Assembly: GCA_947626805.1 (NCBI GenBank)
Contig: CANQTR010000009.1
Location: forward strand, 1-34,775
From: an uncultured Clostridia bacterium
Lineage (GTDB): Bacteria; Bacillota; Clostridia; Oscillospirales; CAG-382
DNA: 34,775 nt
Direction: 5' to 3'
The notes beneath the pieces are model-generated. The model did no database searches and was not told where the DNA came from. It was given only the letters and a program-made list of their open reading frames with translations. Position 1 is the first letter of the stretch, and every line of letters starts with the position of its first letter. The position numbers were made by a program, and so were the translations under genes. Positions 7,964-16,249 of this stretch are shown piece after piece.

Positions 7964-8826
7964 AACTGCTGCTGCTTCCCCACCCGTTGCGTGCGGAAAC
8001 CGTGACGTTCTGCGCCGAATTGGCGGGATTTCTCAAGCAAAACGGACACACCGCTTGCGCCCTGCCGGACGGGCTTGCGCCGTTGCGCCGGGCGGGCGCG
8101 GACCTGCCCGCGTTCGACGGGCAGGCGGACCTCGCGGCGGTCGCCGGCGGGGACGGCGCGGTACTGCGGAGCGTGCGGGCGCTGCTCGCGTATGACCTGC
8201 CGGTCTGGGCGGTCAACTTCGGGCGCGTCGGCTACCTGACCGATTGCGAACCGGCGGACGCATTCGCGTCGTTTCGCAAACTGCTCGCCGGGGACTGTCT
8301 GGTCGAGCGTCGAATCCTGCTCGAAGGCGAGGCGGAAAATCCGGGCGAACCCCCGCGCCGTTTCCTCGCGCTCAACGAGGCGGTCATTCACCGTTCGGCG
8401 CTCTCGCGGGCGCTCCGGCTGGAACTTTCCGTCGACCAAACCCTGTTGCAGACCTTCCCGGCGGACGGGCTTATCGTCGCGACGCCGACCGGCTCGACGG
8501 CGTACAACCTATCCGCGGGCGGACCGATTCTGATGCCGGAATCCGGCAACCTCGTCGTGACCCCGGTCTGTCCGTACACCCTCAACAACCGTTCGCTCGT
8601 CGTGCCGGGGACAGACACGGTCGGCGTTCGCGTTTCCCTGCCCCCGCCGGAAGGCGACGGGGAGGACGGACTGCCCCTGCTGACCGCCGACGGTTGCGAA
8701 AAACTGCCGTTGCGCGACGGGGCGCTCGTCACGGTGCGGCAGGCGGAAAAGACCTTCCGTCTGGTCCGCACGTCCCGCGACAGTTTCTGCCGGACCCTCC
8801 AGCAAAAACTTGCAAGAACCCTTTGA
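7960..8826 (+). CDS. nadK: NAD kinase
   Basis: A 288-residue NAD kinase that phosphorylates NAD to NADP with ATP or polyphosphate. The diagnostic glycine-rich motif reads GGDGA (63-67, catalytic Asp65), where most members have GGDGT or GGDGS. The second conserved stretch, LNEAVIH (Asn139, Glu140), and the third, ADGLIVATPTGSTAYNLSAGGPI (168-190), are intact. The FGRVGYL segment (88-93) corresponds to the usual GxLGFL. It overlaps the acyl ligase by 4 bases and is followed 36 bases later by nfnA, an enzyme whose main substrate is NADP(H). Confidence 0.93.
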   Translation: MKLLLLPHPLRAETVTFCAELAGFLKQNGHTACALPDGLAPLRRAGADLPAFDGQADLAAVAGGDGAVLRSVRALLAYDLPVWAVNFGRVGYLTDCEPADAFASFRKLLAGDCLVERRILLEGEAENPGEPPRRFLALNEAVIHRSALSRALRLELSVDQTLLQTFPADGLIVATPTGSTAYNLSAGGPILMPESGNLVVTPVCPYTLNNRSLVVPGTDTVGVRVSLPPPEGDGEDGLPLLTADGCEKLPLRDGALVTVRQAEKTFRLVRTSRDSFCRTLQQKLARTL

Positions 8827-8862
8827 ACCAAGCCCCTCGGAAGAAAGAAAGGATAACCGTAT

Positions 8863-9714
8863 ATGTACCGCATCGTTTCCAAAACACCCCTCAACCCCAC
8901 CGTCACCCGCATGGAAATCGAGGCCCCGTTCGTCGCCCGCAAAGCGAAACCGGGGCAGTTCATCATTCTTCGCGTGGACGAAACCGGGGAACGTATTCCG
9001 CTGACCGTCGCCGGGTACGACCGCGAGGCGGGGACCGTGGAAATCATCTTCCAGGTCGTCGGCGCGACCACCGAACTGCTCAACCGCAAGCAGGCGGGCG
9101 AGTTCATTCAGGATTTCGTCGGTCCGCTCGGCGTCCCGTCCAAACTCGACGGTCTGCAGAACGTCTGCATCGTCGGCGGCGGGGTCGGCTGCGCCATTGC
9201 CCTGCCGATTGCGCGCGCACTGCACGAGGCGGGCGCGAAGGTCACGTCCGTCATCGGTTTTCGAAACAAGGACCTGCTGATTCTGGAGGACGATTTCCGC
9301 GCCGTGTCCGACCGGCTGTTCGTCATGACCGACGACGGCTCCTACGGCGAAAAAGGCAACGTCTGCGTCCCGCTGAACGACCTGTTCGCGCGGGGCGAAA
9401 CGTTCGACGAAATCATCACAATCGGTCCGCTGATCATGATGAAATTCGTCGTCGAAGCCGCGCGTCCGACCGGGATTCCCTGCACGGTCTCGATGAACCC
9501 CATCATGATTGACGGCACCGGCATGTGCGGCGGCTGTCGTCTGACCCTGCACCGCGACGGCAAACCCGTCACGAAATTCGCCTGCGTGGACGGGCCGGAC
9601 TTCAACGGGTACGAGGTGGACTTCGACGAGGCGATGTCCCGCGGGACGATGTATCGGGACTTCGAACAGGCGGCCCGCGAGCGGGTCTGCAACCTCTACC
9701 GCACCCAAAGCTGA
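8863..9714 (+). CDS. nfnA: NfnA: small subunit of NADH-dependent ferredoxin:NADP oxidoreductase
   Basis: A 283-residue ferredoxin-reductase-like flavoprotein of the sulfide dehydrogenase / dihydroorotate dehydrogenase electron-transfer family. An N-terminal FAD domain (GQFIILRVDE ... RIPLTVAG) is followed by an NAD domain (CIVGGGVGCAIALPIARAL, 102-120) and a [2Fe-2S] site with Cys222, Cys225 and Cys241 plus a nearby Asp218, matching the Asp-plus-three-Cys coordination described for NfnA. With NfnB it forms the cytoplasmic bifurcating transhydrogenase that couples NADH and reduced ferredoxin to NADPH. The order nfnA-nfnB and the 22-base gap are typical. AAAGGA lies before the ATG. Confidence 0.9.
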   Translation: MYRIVSKTPLNPTVTRMEIEAPFVARKAKPGQFIILRVDETGERIPLTVAGYDREAGTVEIIFQVVGATTELLNRKQAGEFIQDFVGPLGVPSKLDGLQNVCIVGGGVGCAIALPIARALHEAGAKVTSVIGFRNKDLLILEDDFRAVSDRLFVMTDDGSYGEKGNVCVPLNDLFARGETFDEIITIGPLIMMKFVVEAARPTGIPCTVSMNPIMIDGTGMCGGCRLTLHRDGKPVTKFACVDGPDFNGYEVDFDEAMSRGTMYRDFEQAARERVCNLYRTQS

Positions 9715-9736
9715 CGCGCAAGAAAGGAAGAAACCC

Positions 9737-11164
9737 ATGTCTGTCAAACCGAATCTTTCCCCGAAAAAGAATCCGATGCCCTCACAACCGCCGGAGGTGC
9801 GCGCCCACAACTTTCTGGAAGTCGCGACCGGCTACGACGAAGCGACCGCCGTCGACGAGGCGCTCCGCTGCCTGCACTGTAAAAATATGCCCTGCGTGTC
9901 CGGTTGTCCGGTCAACGTGGAGATTCCGGCGTTCATCGAAAAGGTCAAGGAGGGCGACTTCGAGGGCGCCTACGAGGTCATCAGCCGCACCTCCTCCCTG
10001 CCCGCCGTCTGCGGACGGGTCTGCCCGCAGGAAACGCAATGCGAGGCGAAATGCGTCCGCGGGCTGAAGGGCGAACCGGTCGGGATCGGTCGCCTTGAGC
10101 GGTTCGTCGCCGATTGGCACAACCTCCACAGCGTTCAACCGACCGAGCGCCCCGCCCCGAACGGACACAAGGTCGCCGTCGTCGGTTCCGGTCCCGCGGG
10201 GCTGACCTGCGCGGGGGATTTGGCGAAGAAAGGGTACGCCGTGACCGTCTTTGAGGCGCTCCACACCGCCGGCGGCGTGCTGGTCTACGGAATCCCGGAG
10301 TTCCGCCTGCCGAAGGAAATCGTTCGCAAGGAGGTCGAACACCTCTCGGAACTGGGCGTGGACGTGCAGACGAATATGGTCGTCGGCAAGACGCTGACCG
10401 TCGATGAACTGTTCGAAATGGGATTTGAAGCGGTGTTTATCGGCTCCGGCGCGGGATTGCCGAATTTCATGGGTATTCCGGGCGAAAGTCTGAAAGGCGT
10501 CTATTCCGCCAACGAATTCCTGACCCGCAGCAACCTGATGAAAGCCTACGAGGAGAACCCGGTCACGCCGATTCGCAAGGGCGGCAGGGTCGCCGTCGTC
10601 GGCGGCGGCAACGTCGCGATGGACGCGGCGCGGACGGCGTTGCGGCTGGGGGCGGAAAAGGTGTACATCGTCTACCGCCGCTCCATGGAGGAGCTTCCCG
10701 CCCGCCGGGAGGAGGTCGAGCACGCGCAGGAGGAGGGTATCGAGTTCCGCCTGCTCAACAATCCGGTCGAAGTGCTCGGCCACGAGAACCCGTCGGACCG
10801 CCGCGACCCGAAAAACGGTTGCGTGACCGGTCTGAAATGTATCCGCATGGAGCTTGGCGAACCCGACGAGCGGGGGCGCCGCCGTCCCGTTCCGGTGCCG
10901 GGCAGCGAGTTCGTGCTGGACGTGGACACCGTCGTCATCGCAATCGGCACCTCCCCGAACCCGCTCATCAAAACCACGACGGAGGGGCTTTCGGTCAATC
11001 CGCGCGGGGGCATTATCGTCGAGGAAGCGACCGGCGCGACCACGCGGGAGGGCGTGTTCGCCGGCGGCGACGCGGTAACCGGCGCGGCGACCGTCATTTC
11101 CGCCATGGGCGCGGGCAAGGTCGCGGCGAAGGCAATCGACGAATTCCTCTCGAAAGAATCCTAA
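9737..11164 (+). CDS. nfnB: NfnB: large subunit of NADH-dependent ferredoxin:NADP oxidoreductase (glutamate synthase small-subunit family)
   Basis: A 475-residue flavoprotein. Its N-terminal domain carries eight cysteines in two clusters (45, 48, 53, 57 and 92, 96, 102, 106) for two [4Fe-4S] centres. Two Rossmann folds follow: FAD binding at VAVVGSGPAGL (147-157) and NADPH binding at VAVVGGGNVAMDAART (285-300). The C-terminal GVFAGGDAVTGAATVI motif closes the FAD site. Such proteins are often annotated as glutamate synthase small subunit (gltD/gltA), but no glutamate synthase large subunit is present and the partner is the adjacent nfnA, so NfnB is preferred. It is the last gene of the operon; a terminator starts 21 bases after its stop. 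Confidence 0.9.
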   Translation: MSVKPNLSPKKNPMPSQPPEVRAHNFLEVATGYDEATAVDEALRCLHCKNMPCVSGCPVNVEIPAFIEKVKEGDFEGAYEVISRTSSLPAVCGRVCPQETQCEAKCVRGLKGEPVGIGRLERFVADWHNLHSVQPTERPAPNGHKVAVVGSGPAGLTCAGDLAKKGYAVTVFEALHTAGGVLVYGIPEFRLPKEIVRKEVEHLSELGVDVQTNMVVGKTLTVDELFEMGFEAVFIGSGAGLPNFMGIPGESLKGVYSANEFLTRSNLMKAYEENPVTPIRKGGRVAVVGGGNVAMDAARTALRLGAEKVYIVYRRSMEELPARREEVEHAQEEGIEFRLLNNPVEVLGHENPSDRRDPKNGCVTGLKCIRMELGEPDERGRRRPVPVPGSEFVLDVDTVVIAIGTSPNPLIKTTTEGLSVNPRGGIIVEEATGATTREGVFAGGDAVTGAATVISAMGAGKVAAKAIDEFLSKES

Positions 11165-11184
11165 AACACACCGCATTTTCGGCG

Positions 11185-11224
11185 TTTCCGCCGGGGCTTT
11201 TTACGGCTCCGGCGGAAAATTTTT
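11185..11224 (+). terminator. Rho-independent terminator of the dCMP deaminase-nfnAB operon
   Basis: TTTCCGCCGG (11185-11194) pairs with CCGGCGGAAA (11209-11218) around a 14-base loop that can pair further, followed by ATTTTT. It lies directly after nfnB and 31 bases before the next promoter. Confidence 0.9.
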
Positions 11225-11255
11225 CCCGTTTTCAAGAAAAATCACAAGAAACCTA

Positions 11256-11284
11256 TTGACAATCACTTGATTATGTGCTATTAT
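11256..11284 (+). promoter_or_regulatory. Sigma-A promoter of the ABC exporter operon
   Basis: A consensus -35 TTGACA (11256-11261), 17-bp spacer, and TATTAT (11279-11284) preceded by TGTGC (extended -10). This is the best promoter in the window. The sequence AATCAC occurs on both sides of the -35 box (11240 and 11261 region), once followed by AAG and once by TTG; a repressor site is possible but not supported further. Confidence 0.88.
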
Positions 11285-11308
11285 CGTCTGTGAAAGGAGG
11301 CGCAGGGA

Positions 11309-12199
11309 ATGGAACTGCAATTTCGGAATATCTGCAAGCGATTCGGGGAGAAAATCGTCTTGCGGGAGGTCGGTTTTACCGCGGAAGGCGGGAAGGCGTT
11401 CGGTCTGCTCGGTCGGAACGGCGCGGGGAAAACCACGTCCATTCGAATCCTCATGAACGTATTTCCGGCGGACAGCGGGGAGGTTCTGCTCGACGGCGAA
11501 CCGATTCGGCGGGAAATCCGCACGTTCGGCTACCTGCCGGAGGAACGCGGGCTTTACCCGAAGAAAAAGGTGCTCGAACAGCTCACCTATTTCGCCGAAC
11601 TCAAGGGCATGGCGCGAAAGGACGCGGTCCGCGCCGTCGACGCCTGGCTGGAAAAGCTGGGCATGACGGACTGCCGGAACAAACGGCTGGACACCCTCTC
11701 CAAGGGCAACCAGCAAAAAATCCAATTAATCACCGCCCTTGCCCACGACCCGCCCATCATCATCCTCGACGAGCCGTTCTCTGGGCTCGACCCGGTCAAC
11801 GCCCGTCTGCTCAAGGACGTCGTGCGGGAGGAAATCGGTCGGGGAAAAATCGTCCTGTTTTCCAGCCACCAGATGAACTACATCGAGGAATTCTGCGACA
11901 GTATCGCCATTCTCAACGGCGGGCGGGTCGTGCTTTCCGGCAATTTGCAGGAAATCAAGCGGGCGTATCCCCGCGACCGGCTGACCGTCCGTTCCCGGCA
12001 GTGCGGGGAAATCCGCGCCCTGCTCGGCGAACGCTGTGCGCCGGACGGTCCCGACGGACTGCTGATTCGCCTGGATTCCCCCGACGACAAGCCGGAGGTC
12101 ATGCGGACGCTGACGGAGCGGTTCGATATCGACGAACTGCGCGTCTTTGAGCCGTCGCTCAACGACATTTTCGTTTCCTGCGCAACCGAAAGAGCGTAG
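11309..12199 (+). CDS. ABC transporter ATP-binding protein, NatA-type
   Basis: A 296-residue ATPase of an ABC-2 exporter. Walker A is GRNGAGKTT (35-43), the signature is LSKGNQQK (130-137), a variant seen in the NatA/DUF4162 group, and Walker B is IIILDEP (150-156) with catalytic Glu155, followed by SGLDPVN and the H-loop SSHQM. A C-terminal extension (about 220-296) matches the DUF4162-type tail of these ATPases. It powers the permease encoded 21 bases downstream. Known relatives export sodium or peptides and antibiotics; the cargo here is unknown. The AAAGGAGG site 8 bases before the ATG fixes the start. Confidence 0.92.
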   Translation: MELQFRNICKRFGEKIVLREVGFTAEGGKAFGLLGRNGAGKTTSIRILMNVFPADSGEVLLDGEPIRREIRTFGYLPEERGLYPKKKVLEQLTYFAELKGMARKDAVRAVDAWLEKLGMTDCRNKRLDTLSKGNQQKIQLITALAHDPPIIILDEPFSGLDPVNARLLKDVVREEIGRGKIVLFSSHQMNYIEEFCDSIAILNGGRVVLSGNLQEIKRAYPRDRLTVRSRQCGEIRALLGERCAPDGPDGLLIRLDSPDDKPEVMRTLTERFDIDELRVFEPSLNDIFVSCATERA

Positions 12200-12220
12200 G
12201 AGGAAGGAGGGACCCGACTC

Positions 12221-13468
12221 ATGAGACAGTTTCGAAAGATTTTTCGCTTTGAAACGGTCAATCTGCTGACCAAAAAGGTCTATATCGGCGTGACGCTGTT
12301 CCTGCTCGCCGTCATCGTTTGCGTGACCTTCTTTCCGCGCGTCGCGGCGCTGTTCGAGGACGACGAAGAAGAACAGGGCGGGACGGCGGACGCGCTGCTG
12401 GTCGCCGGCGTGCCGGAGGACGGTGAGGAGACCGTTCGTCAGGTGTTCTCCGGCGCGTTCCCCGGCGCGGACGTGCAGATTCGGAACGACGTGCCGAACC
12501 GGGACGAACTGGAAGGACTGCTGACCGACGGCGGGATTTCCTGCGCCTTCCTGCTCGACGGCTGGACGTCCTACACCTATTGCGTCGAGAATCTCTCGAT
12601 GTACGACTACAACACCGCCGTCGCGGACGAAGCGCTGCAGACCGCCTACCGCATGAACGCCCTGACGTCGAGCGGCGTCCCCGCCGACGAGGCGGCGACT
12701 ATCCTTTCGACCCCCGTGACCCACGAAACGCTCGCCCTGCGGGCGGTTCAGGCGGAAAACTACCTCTACACCTACGTCATGATTTTCGCCCTGTACATCG
12801 TCATCATGGTCTACGGGCAAATCATCGCGTCGAACGTCGCCGCCGAAAAGAGTTCGCGGGCGATGGAACTGCTCATCACCAGCGTCGACCCGCTCAGCAT
12901 GATGTTCGGCAAGGTGCTCGCGTCCTGTCTCGCCGGATTCGTGCAGCTCGCGGCGGTGTTCGGGACCGCCCTCGTCTGCTTCCGGCTCAACGCGTCCGAA
13001 TGGGAGGACCTGCCGGTCATCGGGGGACTGTTCAATATCCCCGGCGGGCTGTTCGCCTACCTGCTGGTGTTCTTCGTACTCGGTTTCCTGTTCTACGCGT
13101 TCCTCTACGGGGCGGTCGGCTCGACGGTTTCCAAACTCGAGGACGCGAACATGGCGGTCATGCCGGTCACGATGCTGTTCGTCCTCTCGTTCGTCGTCGT
13201 CATGACGGGGATCAGCGGGGACGCCATGATCGACGGGACGATGATGCGCGTCTTCTCGTTCCTGCCGTTCTCGTCGCCGATGGCGATGTTCGCCCGTATC
13301 GCGATGGGGCGGGTCGCGGTTTGGGAAATCGTCCTGTCGCTCTCCCTGCTGACCGTATCGGTCGTCGGGGTCGGCGTGCTCTCGGCGAAAATCTATCGGG
13401 TCGGCGTCCTGCTGTACGGCGCGCGCCCGAAACTGCGCGACCTGCTCAAGGCGGTGCGGAACGCATGA
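12221..13468 (+). CDS. ABC-2 family permease, NatB-type
   Basis: A 415-residue ABC-2 membrane subunit. One N-terminal helix (about 20-42) is followed by an extracytoplasmic domain of about 140 residues rich in Asp and Glu, then about five helices from residue 185 on. The NatB motif, YGQIIASNVAAEKSSRAMELLITSVDP, lies just after the second helix and contacts the ATPase in this family. The stretch GAVGSTVSKLEDANMAVMPV is also typical. A doubled ribosome-binding site (GGAGGAAGGAGG) precedes the start. The 3' end overlaps the next start by 4 bases (ATGA), tying the kinase-like gene to the exporter. Confidence 0.9.
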   Translation: MRQFRKIFRFETVNLLTKKVYIGVTLFLLAVIVCVTFFPRVAALFEDDEEEQGGTADALLVAGVPEDGEETVRQVFSGAFPGADVQIRNDVPNRDELEGLLTDGGISCAFLLDGWTSYTYCVENLSMYDYNTAVADEALQTAYRMNALTSSGVPADEAATILSTPVTHETLALRAVQAENYLYTYVMIFALYIVIMVYGQIIASNVAAEKSSRAMELLITSVDPLSMMFGKVLASCLAGFVQLAAVFGTALVCFRLNASEWEDLPVIGGLFNIPGGLFAYLLVFFVLGFLFYAFLYGAVGSTVSKLEDANMAVMPVTMLFVLSFVVVMTGISGDAMIDGTMMRVFSFLPFSSPMAMFARIAMGRVAVWEIVLSLSLLTVSVVGVGVLSAKIYRVGVLLYGARPKLRDLLKAVRNA

Positions 13469-13977
13469 AAAAGCGCCTGTACCTGCTCGGCGGTCCGATG
13501 GGCGTCGGAAAGACCACCGTCTGTCGGGTGCTGCAGGAACGCCTGCCGCACTGCGTCTTTCTGGACGGCGACTGGTGCTGGGACGCCCGTCCGTTCACCG
13601 TCAACGCGGAAACCAAGCGAATGGTGCTGGACAATATTCGCCATTTGTTGGGGAATTTTCTCCGCTGTTCCGCCTATGAGAACGTCCTGTTCTGCCGGGT
13701 CCTGCAGGAGCAATCCGTCTGGGACGACCTGCTTTCCCTGCGGGAAACCGCGGACGTCGACGTGACCTGCGCCGCCCTGCTCTGCTCGCCGGACGCGCTC
13801 AGGGACCGCCTTCTCCGGGACGTCGACGCGGGACTTCGTCAACCGGACGTCCTCGCGCGTAGTCCGGAACGGCTCCCGCTCTACCGCAATCTGCACGTCC
13901 CAACGCTGGACACCACCGCCCTCACGCCGGAACAGACCGCGGACGCCGTCCTGCGCATGGCTAAGAAAACCCCGTAA
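13465..13977 (+). CDS. Small P-loop kinase-like ATPase
   Basis: A 170-residue protein with a clear Walker A, GGPMGVGKTT (9-18), and a kinase-like layout similar to the AAA_33 / nucleotide-kinase group. The segment FLDGDWCWDARPF probably carries the substrate- or metal-binding acidic residues. The C-terminal half has an Arg-rich lid-like region (DALRDRLLRDVDAGLRQ). The substrate is unknown. It starts inside the stop codon of the permease and is followed 17 bases later by the E1-like gene. No antibiotic-resistance motif was seen, so a role as a drug kinase would be a guess. Confidence 0.8.
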   Translation: MKKRLYLLGGPMGVGKTTVCRVLQERLPHCVFLDGDWCWDARPFTVNAETKRMVLDNIRHLLGNFLRCSAYENVLFCRVLQEQSVWDDLLSLRETADVDVTCAALLCSPDALRDRLLRDVDAGLRQPDVLARSPERLPLYRNLHVPTLDTTALTPEQTADAVLRMAKKTP

Positions 13978-13994
13978 GGAAAGGAGCGAACCCT

Positions 13995-15101
13995 ATGCCG
14001 TTCACCACGGAAGAACAGCAACGCTACGCAAGACACTTCGTCCTGCGGGAAATCGGACCGGACGGGCAGGAAAAACTCCGCTCGTCGAAGGTCCTCGTCA
14101 TCGGCGCGGGCGCGCTGGGCGGAACGGCCCTGCTCTACCTCGCGGCAGCCGGGGTCGGCACGCTCGGCGTCGCGGAATTCGACCGCGTGGAACTGTCCAA
14201 CCTCCAGCGGCAGACCCTTTACACCGTTTCCGACGTCGGGCGGGACAAACTCGACGCCGCCGTCGCGGCGATTCGCGCACGCAATCCGCATGTGACCGTC
14301 GTCCCCCACCGCGGACGGGTCACCCCGGAAACCCTGCCCGCCCTGCTCAAACCCTACGACTTCGTGCTGGACTGTACCGACCGCTTCGAAACCAAATTTC
14401 TCATCAACGACGCTTGCGTTTTGGGGCGTAAACCCTATTGTCACGCCGGGGTCCTTCGGTTCGAGGGGCAGGTGCTGACCTATCTGCCCGGCAAGGGTCC
14501 CTGCCTGCGGTGCCTGCTCGGAAACGTCCCGACCGGCGCGCCGACCTGTGCGGAGAGCGGCGTACTGGGTGCGGTGACCGGGGTCGTCGGCAGTCTGCAG
14601 GCACTTGAGGCAATCAAATACCTGCTCGGCGTCGGGGACTTGCTGGTGGGACGGGTATTTCGGTTCGACGGGCTGACGATGGAGGCACGCGTTTCCCCGT
14701 TCCCGCACCGCGACCCGGAATGCCCGGTCTGCGGCGAGCATCCGACCGTCCGCGACCTGACGTCGCCCGGCGTCCGCGAACAGTACGAACCCGCCGGTTG
14801 CGAAACGGAAGCACCGGCGCGGGAAATGGATTTCCGCACGTTCCTGCAAACCCGAACGGAAAGCGACCTGTTGCTCGACGCGCGGGAGGAAGGACTTCGG
14901 AAATTCGGCGGTATCCCCGGTTCGCTTCCCTATCCGGCGGACGACGGGGGACTTCCGACGGACCGACGCATCTTCGTCTACTGTCAGACCGGCGAAAAGA
15001 GCGCTTCCCTGGTGCGCCGTCTAAACGCGCGGGGGCTCGACGCCTACAACCTGACCGGCGGATTCCGCGCATACCTGCGTTTAGACGACGGAACGTCTTG
15101 A
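13995..15101 (+). CDS. MoeB/ThiF-type E1-like adenylyltransferase fused to a rhodanese domain
   Basis: A 368-residue fusion. Residues 1-250 are an E1-like adenylyltransferase: nucleotide loop GAGALGG (37-43), the NLQRQ segment with the arginine finger (69-73), Asp126 and Asp129 in DCTDRF, a candidate thioester Cys185 in PTCAESGVLG, and zinc ligands Cys170, Cys173, Cys243 and Cys246. Residues about 275-365 are a rhodanese domain with active-site Cys330 in VYCQTGEKS. Such MoeZ-type fusions adenylate a ubiquitin-like sulfur carrier (MoaD/ThiS type) and load it with sulfur. No sulfur carrier, molybdopterin or thiamine gene lies nearby, so its partner is unknown. GGAAAGGAG precedes the start. It may share the exporter operon's promoter. 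Confidence 0.9.
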   Translation: MPFTTEEQQRYARHFVLREIGPDGQEKLRSSKVLVIGAGALGGTALLYLAAAGVGTLGVAEFDRVELSNLQRQTLYTVSDVGRDKLDAAVAAIRARNPHVTVVPHRGRVTPETLPALLKPYDFVLDCTDRFETKFLINDACVLGRKPYCHAGVLRFEGQVLTYLPGKGPCLRCLLGNVPTGAPTCAESGVLGAVTGVVGSLQALEAIKYLLGVGDLLVGRVFRFDGLTMEARVSPFPHRDPECPVCGEHPTVRDLTSPGVREQYEPAGCETEAPAREMDFRTFLQTRTESDLLLDAREEGLRKFGGIPGSLPYPADDGGLPTDRRIFVYCQTGEKSASLVRRLNARGLDAYNLTGGFRAYLRLDDGTS

Positions 15102-15126
15102 CAGGTCGAAAAAATTGTGCTATAGT
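15098..15126 (+). promoter_or_regulatory. Sigma-A promoter overlapping the end of the MoeB-like gene
   Basis: TTGACA (15098-15103), 17-bp spacer, TATAGT (15121-15126) preceded by TGTGC. The -35 box includes the TGA stop codon of the preceding gene. No terminator separates the two, so readthrough from the exporter operon is possible in addition. Confidence 0.82.
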
Positions 15127-15168
15127 GACTGTATACAGAATGTTGAATGGGAAGGAGCCCCTATTGCC

Positions 15169-16233
15169 ATGAAACAGTTCCGCATCGCCATTATCGGACA
15201 AGGTCGGAGCGGCCGCGATATCCACGGCTTGCACCTTCGGAAGGACACCGAGCGTTTCCGCGTCGTCGCCGTCGTCGATTTGCTCGAAAAGCGCCGCGAA
15301 CGGGCGGCGCAGGAGTACGGTTGCGACGTCTATGAGGACTACACCGCCCTGTTCGGTCGGAACGACATCGATTTGGTGGTCAATTCCACCCCGAGCCACC
15401 TGCATTACGCCATTTCCAAGGATTTGCTCGAACACGGGTTCAACGTCCTGTGCGAGAAACCCTGCGTTCCGACGGTCGCGGAATTCGACGACCTGTGCGA
15501 AACGGCGAAACGGAAAAACCGGCATTTCCTGGTCTTTCAGCAGAGCCGGTTTGCCGATTACTTCCTGCAAGTCAAAAACGTCATTGCCTCCGGCAAACTC
15601 GGCCGTATCGTGCATATCGGCATACAGTTCAACGGTTTCGCCCGCCGCTGGGACTGGCAGTGCTGTCTTGACCGCAACGGCGGCAACCTCGCCAACACCG
15701 GGCCGCACCCGCTGGACCAAGCGCTCAATTTGCTGGACGCATATGGCCAAGAGCTGGGTATTTTCTGCAGAATGGACCGCTGCAACACCTTCGGCAACGC
15801 GGAGGATTACGTCAAACTGATTCTGACAGCCCCCGACCGCCCGCTCGTCGACCTCGACATCTCCTCCTGCGACGCCTACCCGTCCTACACCTACAAGGTG
15901 GAAGGCACGCGGGGCACGCTCAAGGGGGACATGAAGAAACTGGAATGGAAGTATTTCAAGGAGGAGGAAGCCCCAAAGCAGACCCTCATTCGCACGCCGC
16001 TCTACGTCGACGAGGAACAGCACCCCGCCTACTGCTCCGAACAGCTCAAATGGTACGAGGAAAGCTGGGAGGGCGACCCGCAAGCGCCGTTCATCGCCGC
16101 CGTGCAGACCTATTACGACCAAGTCTACGAACTGTTGTGCAACGGGCGCGAGCACGACATCAAGCTCTATCAGGTCCGTCAACAGCTTGACGTCATCCGC
16201 AAGTGCCACGAGATGAACCCCCAAATCAACTGA
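15169..16233 (+). CDS. Gfo/Idh/MocA family NAD(P)-dependent oxidoreductase
   Basis: A 354-residue sugar- or polyol-type dehydrogenase. The N-terminal Rossmann fold carries IIGQGRSG (8-15) and the family's VLCEKPCV motif with Glu96-Lys97-Pro98, where Lys97 is the usual catalytic residue. GGNLANTGPHPLDQALNL supplies the conserved acid-base His and Asp region. Substrates in the family range from inositol to glucose-fructose and biliverdin, and cannot be chosen here. The ATG at 15169 is chosen because GAAGGAG lies 11 bases upstream and the Rossmann strand starts at once. Four of the window's 19 GGCC sites lie in this one gene (15211, 15601, 15701, 15745), and its Gly codon use looks different from its neighbours, which hints at recent transfer. 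Confidence 0.9.
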   Translation: MKQFRIAIIGQGRSGRDIHGLHLRKDTERFRVVAVVDLLEKRRERAAQEYGCDVYEDYTALFGRNDIDLVVNSTPSHLHYAISKDLLEHGFNVLCEKPCVPTVAEFDDLCETAKRKNRHFLVFQQSRFADYFLQVKNVIASGKLGRIVHIGIQFNGFARRWDWQCCLDRNGGNLANTGPHPLDQALNLLDAYGQELGIFCRMDRCNTFGNAEDYVKLILTAPDRPLVDLDISSCDAYPSYTYKVEGTRGTLKGDMKKLEWKYFKEEEAPKQTLIRTPLYVDEEQHPAYCSEQLKWYEESWEGDPQAPFIAAVQTYYDQVYELLCNGREHDIKLYQVRQQLDVIRKCHEMNPQIN

Positions 16234-16249
16234 CGCGGGAGGTGTCGGT

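Noticed and set aside
9737..11164. Glutamate synthase small subunit as the identity of this gene
   Set aside because: No large glutamate synthase subunit is adjacent, and the preceding gene is the NfnA partner, so NfnB is the better call.
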